Assembly (NCBI GenBank): GCA_019750465.1
Contig: JAIEOP010000254.1
Coordinates: 1-45,907, forward strand
DNA from: Acetobacteraceae bacterium
Lineage (GTDB): Bacteria > Pseudomonadota > Alphaproteobacteria > Acetobacterales > Acetobacteraceae
Direction: 5' to 3'
Length of the DNA stretch: 45,907 nucleotides
Positions 38,726 through 45,907 of the stretch are shown one piece after another. The position numbers were made by a program, and so were the translations under genes. A model generated the notes under the pieces. That model was given only the letters and a program-made list of their open reading frames with translations, made no database searches and had not been told where the DNA came from. Position 1 is the stretch's first letter. Every line of letters begins with the position of its first letter.

Positions 38726-41700
38726 ATGGCCGCCGAAAGCTTCGTCCACCTGCACACCCATTCCAGCTATTCGCTCTCCGAGGGCGCGATCAAGGCGGAG
38801 AAGCTGCCGGTCCTGGCCCGGGACGCCGGCATGCCGGCCGTGGCGCTGACCGACAGCGCGAACCTCTTCGGTGCCCTGGAATTCGCCCAGGCTGCGGCGT
38901 CGAAGGGGGTGCAGCCGATCATGGGCTGCCAGCTCTTCCTCTCCCGTACCGCGGCGGACGACCGGCCGGAGGCCGAGCGCCAGCCGCCCGATCCGGTCGT
39001 CGCGCTGGCCATGGACGCGACCGGGCTCGACAACCTGCAGCGCCTGTCTTCGGCTGGGTTCATGGCGGGCGACGCGTCGGGGCGGCCCTGCCTGCGGCTG
39101 CCGACGCTGCTGGACCATGCGGCGGGGCTGATCCTGCTGACCGGCGGCACCACCGGGCCAGTCGCGCGGCTGCTGCTGGAGGGGCGGCGCGCGCCCGCGG
39201 CGCGGCTGGTCGATCAGCTGCGGGAGGCGTTCCCGGACCGCCTGGCGGTGGAACTGCACCGGCATGGCCTCGAATCCGACCGGGTGGCGGAACCGGCGCT
39301 GCTCGCACTGGCCGATGCCGCCGGCCTGCCCATCGTCGCCGCCAACGACGTCTATTTCGCCAGGGCCGAGATGCATGAGGCGCATGACGCGCTGCTCTGC
39401 ATCGCCGAGGGCCGGACGCTGGCGGAGCCCGACCGCCGCCGCGTCACGCCCGAGCACTGGTTCAAGCCGCCGGCCGAGATGCGCCGGCTCTTCGCCGACC
39501 TGCCGGAGGCCTGCGACAATACGCTCGCCATCGCGCGCCGCTGCGCGGTGATGACGGAGGTGCGCAAGCCTGAGCTGCCGGTCTGCCCGAAGGTCCGCCC
39601 CGGGATGACCGAGGCCGAGACGGTGCGCGAGATGGCGCGCCAGGGCCTCGCCGCGCGCCTCGCCCCGCGCAACGCCCCGGACGCGGCGCTGGAGGTCTAT
39701 TTCAAGCGCCTCGACTACGAGCTCGGCGTCATCGAGCAGATGGGGTTCTCCGGCTACTTCCTCATCGTCGCCGACTTCATCCAGTGGGCGAAGGCGCAGG
39801 GAATTCCCGTGGGGCCTGGCCGCGGCTCCGGCGCCGGCAGCGTCGCCGCCTGGGCGCTGCAGATCACCGACCTCGATCCGCTGCAGTTCGGCCTGCTGTT
39901 CGAGCGCTTCCTGAACCCGGAGCGCGTCTCGATGCCGGATTTCGACATCGACTTCTGCCAGGACCGGCGCGACGAGGTGATCAGCTATGTCCGCCGCGAA
40001 TACGGCGCGGACCGGGTCGCGCAGATCATCACCTTCGGCAAGCTGCAGGCGAAGGCGGCGGTGCGCGACGTCGGTCGCGTGCTCGGCATGCCCTATGGCC
40101 AGGTGGACAGGATCGCGTCCCTTATTCCGTTCAACCCGGCCAAGCCCGTGACGCTGTCGCAGGCCATCGCCGAGGAGCCGCGACTGGCCGAGCTGCGCGA
40201 CGGCGACGAGCAGGTGGCGCGGCTGCTGGAGATCGCCGGCCAGGTGGAGGGCCTGTATCGCAACGCGTCCACCCATGCCGCGGGCGTGGTGATCGGGCAG
40301 AAGCCGCTCGGCGACATCATCCCGCTCTACCGCGACCCACGATCCGAGATGCTGATCACGCAGTACTCGATGAAATACGTGGAGCAGGCGAGCCTGGTGA
40401 AGTTCGACTTCCTCGGCCTGAAGACGCTGACGGTCATCGAGCAGGCGCTGGCGATCCTGAAGGGCCAGGGGGAGAACGGGGGGGTCGAGATCGACATCGC
40501 CGCCATTCCGCTGGACGACGCGCGCACCTACGAGATGCTGCGCAAGGGCGACGCGGCGGGCGTGTTCCAGTTCGAAGGCCAGGGCATGCGCGACTGCCTG
40601 CGCCAGATGAAGGTGGACCGCTTCGAGGACCTGATCGCCGCCGTGGCGCTGTACCGGCCCGGCCCGATGGCGAACATCCCCGCCTACTGCCAGCGCAAGC
40701 ACGGCGAGCCCTGGGAGAGCCCGCACCCGAAGATCCACCACATCCTGGCCGAGACCTACGGCATCATGGTCTACCAGGAACAGGTGATGCAGATCGCCCA
40801 GGACCTGGCCGGCTACTCGCTCGGCAGCGCCGACCTGCTGCGCCGCGCCATGGGCAAGAAGATCGCCAGGGAGATGGAGCAGCAGCGCGCCATCTTCACC
40901 GAGGGCGCGATCAAGAATGGCATCGAGCCGGCCAAGGCCACCGAGATCTTCGACCTGATGGCGAAGTTCGCGGACTACGGCTTCAACAAGTCGCACGCGG
41001 CTGCCTACGCCCTGGTCAGCTACCAGACCGCCTGGCTGAAGGCGAACCATCCGGTTGCCTTCCTCGCCGCCTCGATGACGCTGGACCTCGACAAGACCGA
41101 GAAGCTCGCGGGGCACATGCAGGAGACCTCCCGCCTCGGCATCGCCGTGCTGCCGCCGGACGTGAACCGCTCGGGCGCCGTCTTCCTGGTGGAGCAGGCA
41201 CCCGACGGCCGGCCGGCGATCCGCTTTGCCCTGGCCGCGGTGAAGCGGGTCGGCGCCAGCGCCATGCGCGATTTGGTGGCGGAGCGCGACCGGGGCGGCC
41301 CCTTCCGCTCGCTCGTCGACTTCGCGGAGCGCGTCGATCCCCGCCTGCTGAACAAGATGCAGATCGAGAACCTCGCCAAGGCCGGCGCCTTCGACAGCCT
41401 GGAGCCGAACCGTGCCCGCCTCGTCGCCGGCGCCGAGACCGTGCTGCGCCGCGCCCAGGCCAGCGCGGAGGATCGCGCGAGCGCGCAGATCGCGCTGTTC
41501 GGCGGCACCGACGCGGCCCCCGAGGCACTGCGCCTGCCCCACATCCCGGACTGGCCGCAGCTGGAGAAGCTGGCCTTCGAGGCGGAGGCGGTAGGCTTCC
41601 ACCTCTCGGCGCATCCGCTGGACACCTACAGGTCCGTGCTGCGCCGGCTCGGCGTCACGGCCTCGACGGGGATCGCCGACCGGGTGCGGGGTGGCGCGGC

Positions 41701-42181
41701 GCGGCTGCGCCTCGCGGGCACGGTAACGGCGACGAAGGAGCGAACCACCCGGACCGGCAGCCGCATGTGCTGGGTTTCGCTGTCGGACCAGGCCGGCAGC
41801 TACGAGGTGACGCTGTTCTCCGAGGTGCTGTCCCGCTCCCGCGCGTTGCTGGAGGAGGGCACGGCGGTGATCGTCTCGGCCGAGGCGCGGCTGGATGGCG
41901 AGCAGCTCCGGCTGACCGCCTCCGAGGTCGAGGGCCTGGAGAAGGCGGCGCAGGCGGTGGGGCAGGGGATCCGCCTCTGGCTGGAGGGGCCGGGCGCGGT
42001 GAACCCGGTGCGCGACCTGCTGGCGCGGGAGGGGCGGGGGAAAGGCCGCGTCACCCTGATCGCCCGTACTGCGCCGGGACAGGAGGTGGAGCTGGCGCTG
42101 CCCGGGTCCTTCAACGTCTCGCCGCGGCTGATGCAGGCGATGAAGGTGCTGCCGGGAGTGGCCGAGGTCGAGGCGGTGTGA
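38726..42181 (+). CDS. dnaE: DNA polymerase III subunit alpha (replicative)
   Basis: 1151 residues, GGGAG 7-11 bp before the ATG. The N-terminal PHP domain starts [16 protein letters not shown]. The polymerase core has the catalytic aspartates 407 and 409 in PDFDIDF and Asp561 in VKFDFLGL. Other landmarks are [20 protein letters not shown] and [18 protein letters not shown] helix-hairpin-helix region and a C-terminal OB-fold ([18 protein letters not shown]) follow. The length and the OB-fold fit DnaE1, not the error-prone ImuC/DnaE2, and no imuA/imuB lies beside it. No intein is present. It is the catalytic subunit of the replisome. Confidence 0.97.
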   Translation: MAAESFVHLHTHSSYSLSEGAIKAEKLPVLARDAGMPAVALTDSANLFGALEFAQAAASKGVQPIMGCQLFLSRTAADDRPEAERQPPDPVVALAMDATGLDNLQRLSSAGFMAGDASGRPCLRLPTLLDHAAGLILLTGGTTGPVARLLLEGRRAPAARLVDQLREAFPDRLAVELHRHGLESDRVAEPALLALADAAGLPIVAANDVYFARAEMHEAHDALLCIAEGRTLAEPDRRRVTPEHWFKPPAEMRRLFADLPEACDNTLAIARRCAVMTEVRKPELPVCPKVRPGMTEAETVREMARQGLAARLAPRNAPDAALEVYFKRLDYELGVIEQMGFSGYFLIVADFIQWAKAQGIPVGPGRGSGAGSVAAWALQITDLDPLQFGLLFERFLNPERVSMPDFDIDFCQDRRDEVISYVRREYGADRVAQIITFGKLQAKAAVRDVGRVLGMPYGQVDRIASLIPFNPAKPVTLSQAIAEEPRLAELRDGDEQVARLLEIAGQVEGLYRNASTHAAGVVIGQKPLGDIIPLYRDPRSEMLITQYSMKYVEQASLVKFDFLGLKTLTVIEQALAILKGQGENGGVEIDIAAIPLDDARTYEMLRKGDAAGVFQFEGQGMRDCLRQMKVDRFEDLIAAVALYRPGPMANIPAYCQRKHGEPWESPHPKIHHILAETYGIMVYQEQVMQIAQDLAGYSLGSADLLRRAMGKKIAREMEQQRAIFTEGAIKNGIEPAKATEIFDLMAKFADYGFNKSHAAAYALVSYQTAWLKANHPVAFLAASMTLDLDKTEKLAGHMQETSRLGIAVLPPDVNRSGAVFLVEQAPDGRPAIRFALAAVKRVGASAMRDLVAERDRGGPFRSLVDFAERVDPRLLNKMQIENLAKAGAFDSLEPNRARLVAGAETVLRRAQASAEDRASAQIALFGGTDAAPEALRLPHIPDWPQLEKLAFEAEAVGFHLSAHPLDTYRSVLRRLGVTASTGIADRVRGGAARLRLAGTVTATKERTTRTGSRMCWVSLSDQAGSYEVTLFSEVLSRSRALLEEGTAVIVSAEARLDGEQLRLTASEVEGLEKAAQAVGQGIRLWLEGPGAVNPVRDLLAREGRGKGRVTLIARTAPGQEVELALPGSFNVSPRLMQAMKVLPGVAEVEAV

Positions 42182-42228
42182 TCCGGCCGGCTTCCTGAGC
42201 CACACGGCGTCCAGTCCCATCCCGCTGC

Positions 42229-42276
42229 TTGTCGCGGCGCACGCCGCATGCCATATGCCACGTGCTGTCGTTGACC
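42229..42276 (+). promoter_or_regulatory. Possible promoter(s) of rpsB-tsf
   Basis: TTGTCG (42229-42234), 17 bp, CATATG (42252-42257) is the best candidate. A second -35-like TTGACC (42271-42276) lacks a good -10. The leader to rpsB would be about 150 nt. It contains a CCCCCCTCC/GGGGG stem near 42347-42363, which might be a regulatory leader. Confidence 0.35.
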
Positions 42277-42416
42277 CCGGTCCGCGACGGCAAATCCACA
42301 CGCGGCGCACCCTTCCGGCCCCTGGACCTCCAGGGCGGTCGGGTCCGGTCCCCCCTCCGGGGGCATTGCGCCGCGGAGGCCCAACCGGACGACACAGGAA
42401 GGAAGGAACTCGCCCC

Positions 42417-43292
42417 ATGGCGATGCCCCAGGTCTCGCTGCGCATGCTGCTCGAAGCCGGCGTGCATTTCGGCCACCATACGCGGCGCTGGAACCCGCGC
42501 ATGGCGCCCTACATCTTCGGCGTCCGCAACCAGGTCCACATCCTGGACCTGCAGCAGACCGTGCCGATGCTGGACCGCGCGCTGCGCGCCGTGCGCGACA
42601 CGGTGGCGGCCGGTGGCCGCGTGCTGTTCGTCGGCACCAAGAAGGCGGCGGCGGAATACGTGGCGGAGGCTGCCTCGCGCTGCGGCCAGTACTACGTGAA
42701 CCATCGCTGGCTCGGCGGCATGCTGACCAACTGGAAGACCATCCAGGGCAGCATCCGGCGCCTGAAGCAGATGGACGAGCAGATCGCCGGCGGCGTGCAG
42801 GGCCTCACCAAGAAGGAGGTCCTGATGCTGACGCGCGAGAAGGAGAAGCTCGACCGCGCGCTCGGCGGGATCAAGGAAATGGGCGGCCTGCCCGACATCA
42901 TCTTCGTGATCGACGTGGTCAAGGAGAAGCTGGCCATCGAGGAGGCCAACAAGCTCGGCATCCCGGTGATCGCCGTGGTGGACAGCAACGCCGATCCGCA
43001 GGGCGTCGCCTTCCCGATCCCCGGCAACGACGACGCCATCCGCGCGATCAACCTGTACTGCGACCTGGTCGCGGGCGCGGTGTTCGACGGCATCTCGGCC
43101 GAGCTGCAAGCCTCGGGCGTCGACATGGGCGCCGCCGAAGACCTGCCGGCCGCCGAGCCGATCGAGGAGCCTGCCCTGGTGGAGGCCGAGGCGGACGCGC
43201 CGGTCAGCATGGCCGACATCGAGGTGCCGCCGGAAATCGCCGAAGCCGCTGCGGCCGAGGTCGCCGAGGGCGACCGCGCCGGCGCGGCCTGA
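42417..43292 (+). CDS. rpsB: 30S ribosomal protein S2
   Basis: 291 residues, GGAAGGAA about 9 bp before the ATG. Family landmarks: [38 protein letters not shown], and [14 protein letters not shown] with [10 protein letters not shown]2 binds the 30S head-body junction and helps recruit S1. The protein is about 50 residues longer than E. coli S2 (241). The additional C-terminal tail from about 240 is very acidic and alanine-rich (e.g. [16 protein letters not shown]). Such tails occur in other alphaproteobacteria. The rpsB-tsf pair is nearly universal; tsf follows after 35 bp. Confidence 0.97.
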   Translation: MAMPQVSLRMLLEAGVHFGHHTRRWNPRMAPYIFGVRNQVHILDLQQTVPMLDRALRAVRDTVAAGGRVLFVGTKKAAAEYVAEAASRCGQYYVNHRWLGGMLTNWKTIQGSIRRLKQMDEQIAGGVQGLTKKEVLMLTREKEKLDRALGGIKEMGGLPDIIFVIDVVKEKLAIEEANKLGIPVIAVVDSNADPQGVAFPIPGNDDAIRAINLYCDLVAGAVFDGISAELQASGVDMGAAEDLPAAEPIEEPALVEAEADAPVSMADIEVPPEIAEAAAAEVAEGDRAGAA

Positions 43293-43327
43293 CCCGGCAC
43301 CGCGGTTCGGACGGAGGAGAAGGGCAG

Positions 43328-44266
43328 ATGGCCGAGATCACCGCCGCAATGGTCAAGGACCTGCGCGAGAAGACCGGCGCGGGCATGATGGATTGCAAGC
43401 GCGCCCTCACGGAGAACGACGGCGACGTCGAGGCCGCGATCGACTGGCTGCGCAAGAAGGGCCTCTCGGCCGCGGCCAAGAAATCCGGCCGCACCGCCGC
43501 GGAGGGTCTCGTCGGCGTGGCCAGCGCGCCGCAGGTCGGCGCCATGGTCGAGGTGAACGCCGAGACCGACTTCGTCGCCCGCAACGAGCTGTTCCAGGCC
43601 TTCGTCGCCGAGGTGGCGGGGCTGGCGCTCTCGGTCGGCGCGGACGTGGAGAAGCTGAAGGCGGCGCCCTATCCCGGCACCCGGCACAGCGTGCAGGAGG
43701 AACTCACCCGCCTGATCGCCACCATTGGCGAGAACATGCATATCCGCCGGGCCAGGCGCCTGGAGGTGAGGCAGGGCACGGTCGCGACCTACACCCACAA
43801 CGCCGTCAAGCCGGGGCTCGGCAAGATCGGCGTTCTGGTGGCGCTGGAGGGCGAATCGGAACACGCCGTCATGGAGACGCTGGGCCGGCAGATCGGCATG
43901 CACGTCGCCGCCGCGCGGCCGGACGCGCTCGACGTCGCCTCGGTCGACCCCTCCGCGTTGGAGCGGGAGAAGAACGTGCTCGCCGAGCAGTCCCGCGCCT
44001 CGGGCAAGCCCGAGGCGATCATCGCCAAGATGGTCGAGGGCCGCATCCGCAAGTTCTACGAGGAAGTGGTGCTGCTGGAGCAGATCTGGGTGCACGACGG
44101 CGAGAGCCGGGTGAAGGCGGTGGTCGAGAAGGCGGGGCTCAGGCTCACCGGCTTCGCGCGCTTCCAGCTCGGCGAGGGCGTGGCGAAGACGGATGGCGGC
44201 GACTTCGCCGCCGAGGTCGCCGCCGCGGCCGGCATCAACGTCAACCCGGGCGAGCCGCCGACCTGA
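43328..44266 (+). CDS. tsf: Elongation factor Ts
   Basis: 312 residues, GGAGGA-type ribosome site about 10 bp before the ATG. The N-terminal UBA-like domain ([20 protein letters not shown]) is followed by the [10 protein letters not shown] motif at about 77-86, which contacts EF-Tu and promotes GDP release. Two core subdomains follow, with the typical [18 protein letters not shown] near the C-terminal end. EF-Ts is the nucleotide exchange factor of EF-Tu. Length is normal for alphaproteobacteria. It is probably co-transcribed with rpsB and followed by a stem-loop at 44271-44308. Confidence 0.97.
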   Translation: MAEITAAMVKDLREKTGAGMMDCKRALTENDGDVEAAIDWLRKKGLSAAAKKSGRTAAEGLVGVASAPQVGAMVEVNAETDFVARNELFQAFVAEVAGLALSVGADVEKLKAAPYPGTRHSVQEELTRLIATIGENMHIRRARRLEVRQGTVATYTHNAVKPGLGKIGVLVALEGESEHAVMETLGRQIGMHVAAARPDALDVASVDPSALEREKNVLAEQSRASGKPEAIIAKMVEGRIRKFYEEVVLLEQIWVHDGESRVKAVVEKAGLRLTGFARFQLGEGVAKTDGGDFAAEVAAAAGINVNPGEPPT

Positions 44267-44270
44267 AGAA

Positions 44271-44308
44271 GCCCGTCGCCGCCGCGCGCCGGCGGCGGCG
44301 CCTCGGGC
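44271..44308 (+). terminator. GC-rich stem-loop after tsf
   Basis: An inner perfect stem CGCCGCCG (44277-44284) with CGGCGGCG (44290-44297), and an outer GCCCG (44271-44275) with CGGGC (44304-44308). No T run follows. It may end or trim the rpsB-tsf transcript. Confidence 0.4.
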
Positions 44309-44350
44309 GCCACGAACTGCGCGGCATCCGGGCCGGGCGGCAGGCACTTC

Positions 44351-44379
44351 TTGCGGGCGCCCCTGGCGCTCCCTATGGT
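44351..44379 (+). promoter_or_regulatory. Possible promoter of pyrH
   Basis: TTGCGG (44351-44356), 17 bp, TATGGT (44374-44379), 26 bp before the pyrH start. The spacing is ideal and the -10 matches 4 of 6 positions. Confidence 0.4.
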
Positions 44380-44404
44380 TCCGCAACCCCGTCACGGCTC
44401 CAAG

Positions 44405-45127
44405 ATGACCCACTCCCCCGCCTATCGCCGCGTCCTGCTCAAGGTCAGCGGAGAGGCCTTGATGGGCAGCCGCGACTACGGGCTCGACACCGTTGTCTGC
44501 CGGCGCATCGCCGAGGACGTGCAGGGCGTTATCGCGCTCGGCGTGCAGGTCAGCCTGGTGATCGGCGGCGGCAACATCTTCCGCGGCATCGCCGGCGCCG
44601 CATCCGGCATGGATCGTGCCCAGGCCGACTACATGGGCATGCTGGCCACCGTGATGAACGCGCTGGCCATGCAGTCGGCACTCGAGAAGGTCGGCATCGT
44701 CACCCGGGTGCAGAGCGCCATCGCCATGGAGTCGGTGTGCGAGCCCTATATCCGCCGCCGCGCCATCCGCCACATGGAGAAGGGGCGGGTGGTGATCTTC
44801 GGCGCCGGGACGGGCAACCCCTTCTTCACCACCGACACCGCCGCGGCGCTGCGCGCCGCCGAGATGGGGTGCGATGCGCTGCTGAAGGGCACGCAGGTGG
44901 ACGGCGTCTATTCCGCCGACCCCCGCAAGAACCCCGGGGCCGAGCGGTACGAGACCCTGACCTACCTCGACATGCTGGCGCGGGACCTGGCGGTGATGGA
45001 CGCCGCCGCCATCAGCCTGGCGCGCGAGAACCACCTGCCGATCATCGTCTTCAACATCCACGAACCCGGGGCCTTCACCGCCGTGATGCGCGGCGAGGGC
45101 AGGTTCACCAAGGTCGTGGAACACTGA
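44405..45127 (+). CDS. pyrH: Uridylate kinase (UMP kinase)
   Basis: 240 residues starting [19 protein letters not shown]. An upstream in-frame ATG (44351) is rejected because the conserved KVSGEAL motif normally lies about 10-15 residues from the start. Amino-acid-kinase fold motifs: [12 protein letters not shown] (phosphate binding), [13 protein letters not shown], then [17 protein letters not shown] and [13 protein letters not shown]. It phosphorylates UMP to UDP, is allosterically controlled by GTP and UTP in other bacteria, and works as a hexamer. It lies 138 bp after tsf and 81 bp before frr, the standard order. Confidence 0.97.
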   Translation: MTHSPAYRRVLLKVSGEALMGSRDYGLDTVVCRRIAEDVQGVIALGVQVSLVIGGGNIFRGIAGAASGMDRAQADYMGMLATVMNALAMQSALEKVGIVTRVQSAIAMESVCEPYIRRRAIRHMEKGRVVIFGAGTGNPFFTTDTAAALRAAEMGCDALLKGTQVDGVYSADPRKNPGAERYETLTYLDMLARDLAVMDAAAISLARENHLPIIVFNIHEPGAFTAVMRGEGRFTKVVEH

Positions 45128-45208
45128 CGCCGCGCGGGCCGGGCCGGTCCCGCGGTTGCGCGGGCATCTGGCCGCGGAGCGGCGTCGCAACGCGCGGGGA
45201 GCACGGGC

Positions 45209-45781
45209 ATGGCCGCTGACGTGAAGTCGCTCAAGCAGGACCTGCAGCGCCGCATGGATGGTGCCATGGAGACGCTGCGCAAGGAATTCGCCGGGCTGCG
45301 CACCGGCCGCGCCTCCCCGGCGCTGCTGGAGCCGATCCGGGTCGATGCCTATGGCGGCGTCTCGCCGCTGAACCAGGTGGCGAACATCTCGGTCGCCGGG
45401 CCTGGCCTGCTCTCCGTGCAGGTCTGGGACAAGTCGCTGGTGAAGGCCACCGAGAACGCGATCCGCGAGGCCAATCTCGGCCTCAACCCGCAGACCGAGG
45501 GCCAGGTCATCCGCGTGCCGCTGCCGCCGCTGACGCAGGAGCGGCGCAACGAGCTCGCCAAGGCGGCCGCCCGCTACGCCGAGCAGACCCGCGTCGCCGT
45601 GCGCGGCGTGCGGCGCGATGGGATGGAGCAGATCAAGGCCATGGAGCGGGACAAGAAGGCTCCGCTGCCCGAGGACGACGCCAAGCGGGCGCACGACGAG
45701 GTGCAGAAGCTGACCGACCAGTACATCAAGCAGGTGGACGCGATGCTCGCCGAGAAGGAGAGGGACATCCGCCAGGTCTGA
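45209..45781 (+). CDS. frr: Ribosome recycling factor
   Basis: 190 residues; GGGGAGC lies about 9 bp before the ATG. The family core is clear: LRTGRASPALLEPIRVDAYG, LNQVANISVAGPGLLSVQVWD, and LPPLTQERRNELAKAA. The three-helix bundle (domain I) ends in VDAMLAEKERDIRQV, the usual terminus. With EF-G it splits post-termination ribosomes. E. coli RRF is 185 residues, so the length is normal. The next gene starts 24 bp downstream. Confidence 0.97.
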   Translation: MAADVKSLKQDLQRRMDGAMETLRKEFAGLRTGRASPALLEPIRVDAYGGVSPLNQVANISVAGPGLLSVQVWDKSLVKATENAIREANLGLNPQTEGQVIRVPLPPLTQERRNELAKAAARYAEQTRVAVRGVRRDGMEQIKAMERDKKAPLPEDDAKRAHDEVQKLTDQYIKQVDAMLAEKERDIRQV

Positions 45782-45805
45782 GCGAGGCCGGCAAGTTCGC
45801 CGATC

Positions 45806-45907
45806 ATGTCCGGTGCCCTGAAGCCGAGAAGCCCCGCCGAGGCGGCGCCCCTGGAGCCCGCCGCGCGGTCGGCGGCGGCGGAGCCGCTGCGCCCGCTGCC
45901 GGCGCCG
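45806..45907 (+). CDS. Start of a gene cut by the window end, probably undecaprenyl diphosphate synthase
   Basis: An ATG 24 bp after frr opens a frame of 34 codons that runs to the end of the window without a stop: MSGALKPRSPAEAAPLEP then Ala/Pro-rich sequence. The visible part is a low-complexity N-terminal extension with no recognisable motif. In the rpsB-tsf-pyrH-frr cluster the next gene is almost always uppS, so that is the expected identity. This rests on gene order alone. Confidence 0.45.
   Translation, partial: MSGALKPRSPAEAAPLEPAARSAAAEPLRPLPAP

Noticed and set aside
38726-42181. Error-prone DnaE2/ImuC or an intein in dnaE
   Set aside because: The length, C-terminal OB-fold and uninterrupted motifs fit the replicative DnaE1. 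No imuA/imuB neighbours and no intein insertion were seen.

Overview
The window is about 46 kb of GC-rich, densely coding chromosomal DNA from an alphaproteobacterium. The best guess is the Acetobacteraceae (Roseomonas-like). This rests on the high GC, the short (435-residue) class of prolyl-tRNA synthetase, an RNase J, a DUF1467 protein, and the order clpP-clpX-lon-HU / nuoA-N-birA-coaX-rnj-DUF1467-proS-lolE-lolD-dnaE / rpsB-tsf-pyrH-frr. The family-level placement is inference; the class is well supported.

Region 1 (1-8331) is the accessory part. It opens with the 3' end of a malonyl-CoA decarboxylase gene. Two minus-strand genes follow, 10 bp apart: a 731-residue protein with two FkbM-type methyltransferase domains joined by a long linker, and a two-domain glycosyltransferase (GT-B-like plus GT2). 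Together they look like a small glycan-modification unit. Divergent from them is a large thiamine-diphosphate enzyme of the homodimeric 2-oxoacid dehydrogenase E1/transketolase type. Convergent with that is a secreted spondin-domain/RTX calcium-binding protein.

Region 2 (8332-16049) starts with a 478-bp gene-free stretch holding two inverted repeats and an AT-rich patch. It continues with tRNA-Leu(UAG) and a protein quality-control block: trigger factor, ClpP, ClpX, Lon and HU. tRNA-Val(UAC) and tRNA-Asp(GUC) close it. A good sigma-32-like promoter precedes lon, a sigma-70-like promoter and a terminator bracket the HU gene, and a TTGACA promoter precedes tRNA-Asp.

Region 3 (16341-32335) is a complete, compact 14-gene complex I operon (nuoA to nuoN) with many start/stop overlaps. 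It runs by translational overlap into birA (biotin ligase) and then coaX (type III pantothenate kinase).

Region 4 (32408-42181) holds rnj (RNase J), a DUF1467 membrane protein, a probable small RNA with a strong intrinsic terminator, proS (TTG start, compositionally mosaic), the LolE/LolD lipoprotein-release transporter, a small divergent membrane protein and dnaE. Region 5 (42417-45907) is the translation cluster rpsB, tsf, pyrH, frr, and the first 34 codons of a gene that by position should be uppS.

Most of the window is conserved housekeeping DNA. The points most worth a second look are the candidate small RNA upstream of proS, the sharp GC drop inside proS, the double-FkbM/double-glycosyltransferase pair with a tandem Trp-Arg linker motif, and the spondin-RTX protein with its repeat-flanked promoter.
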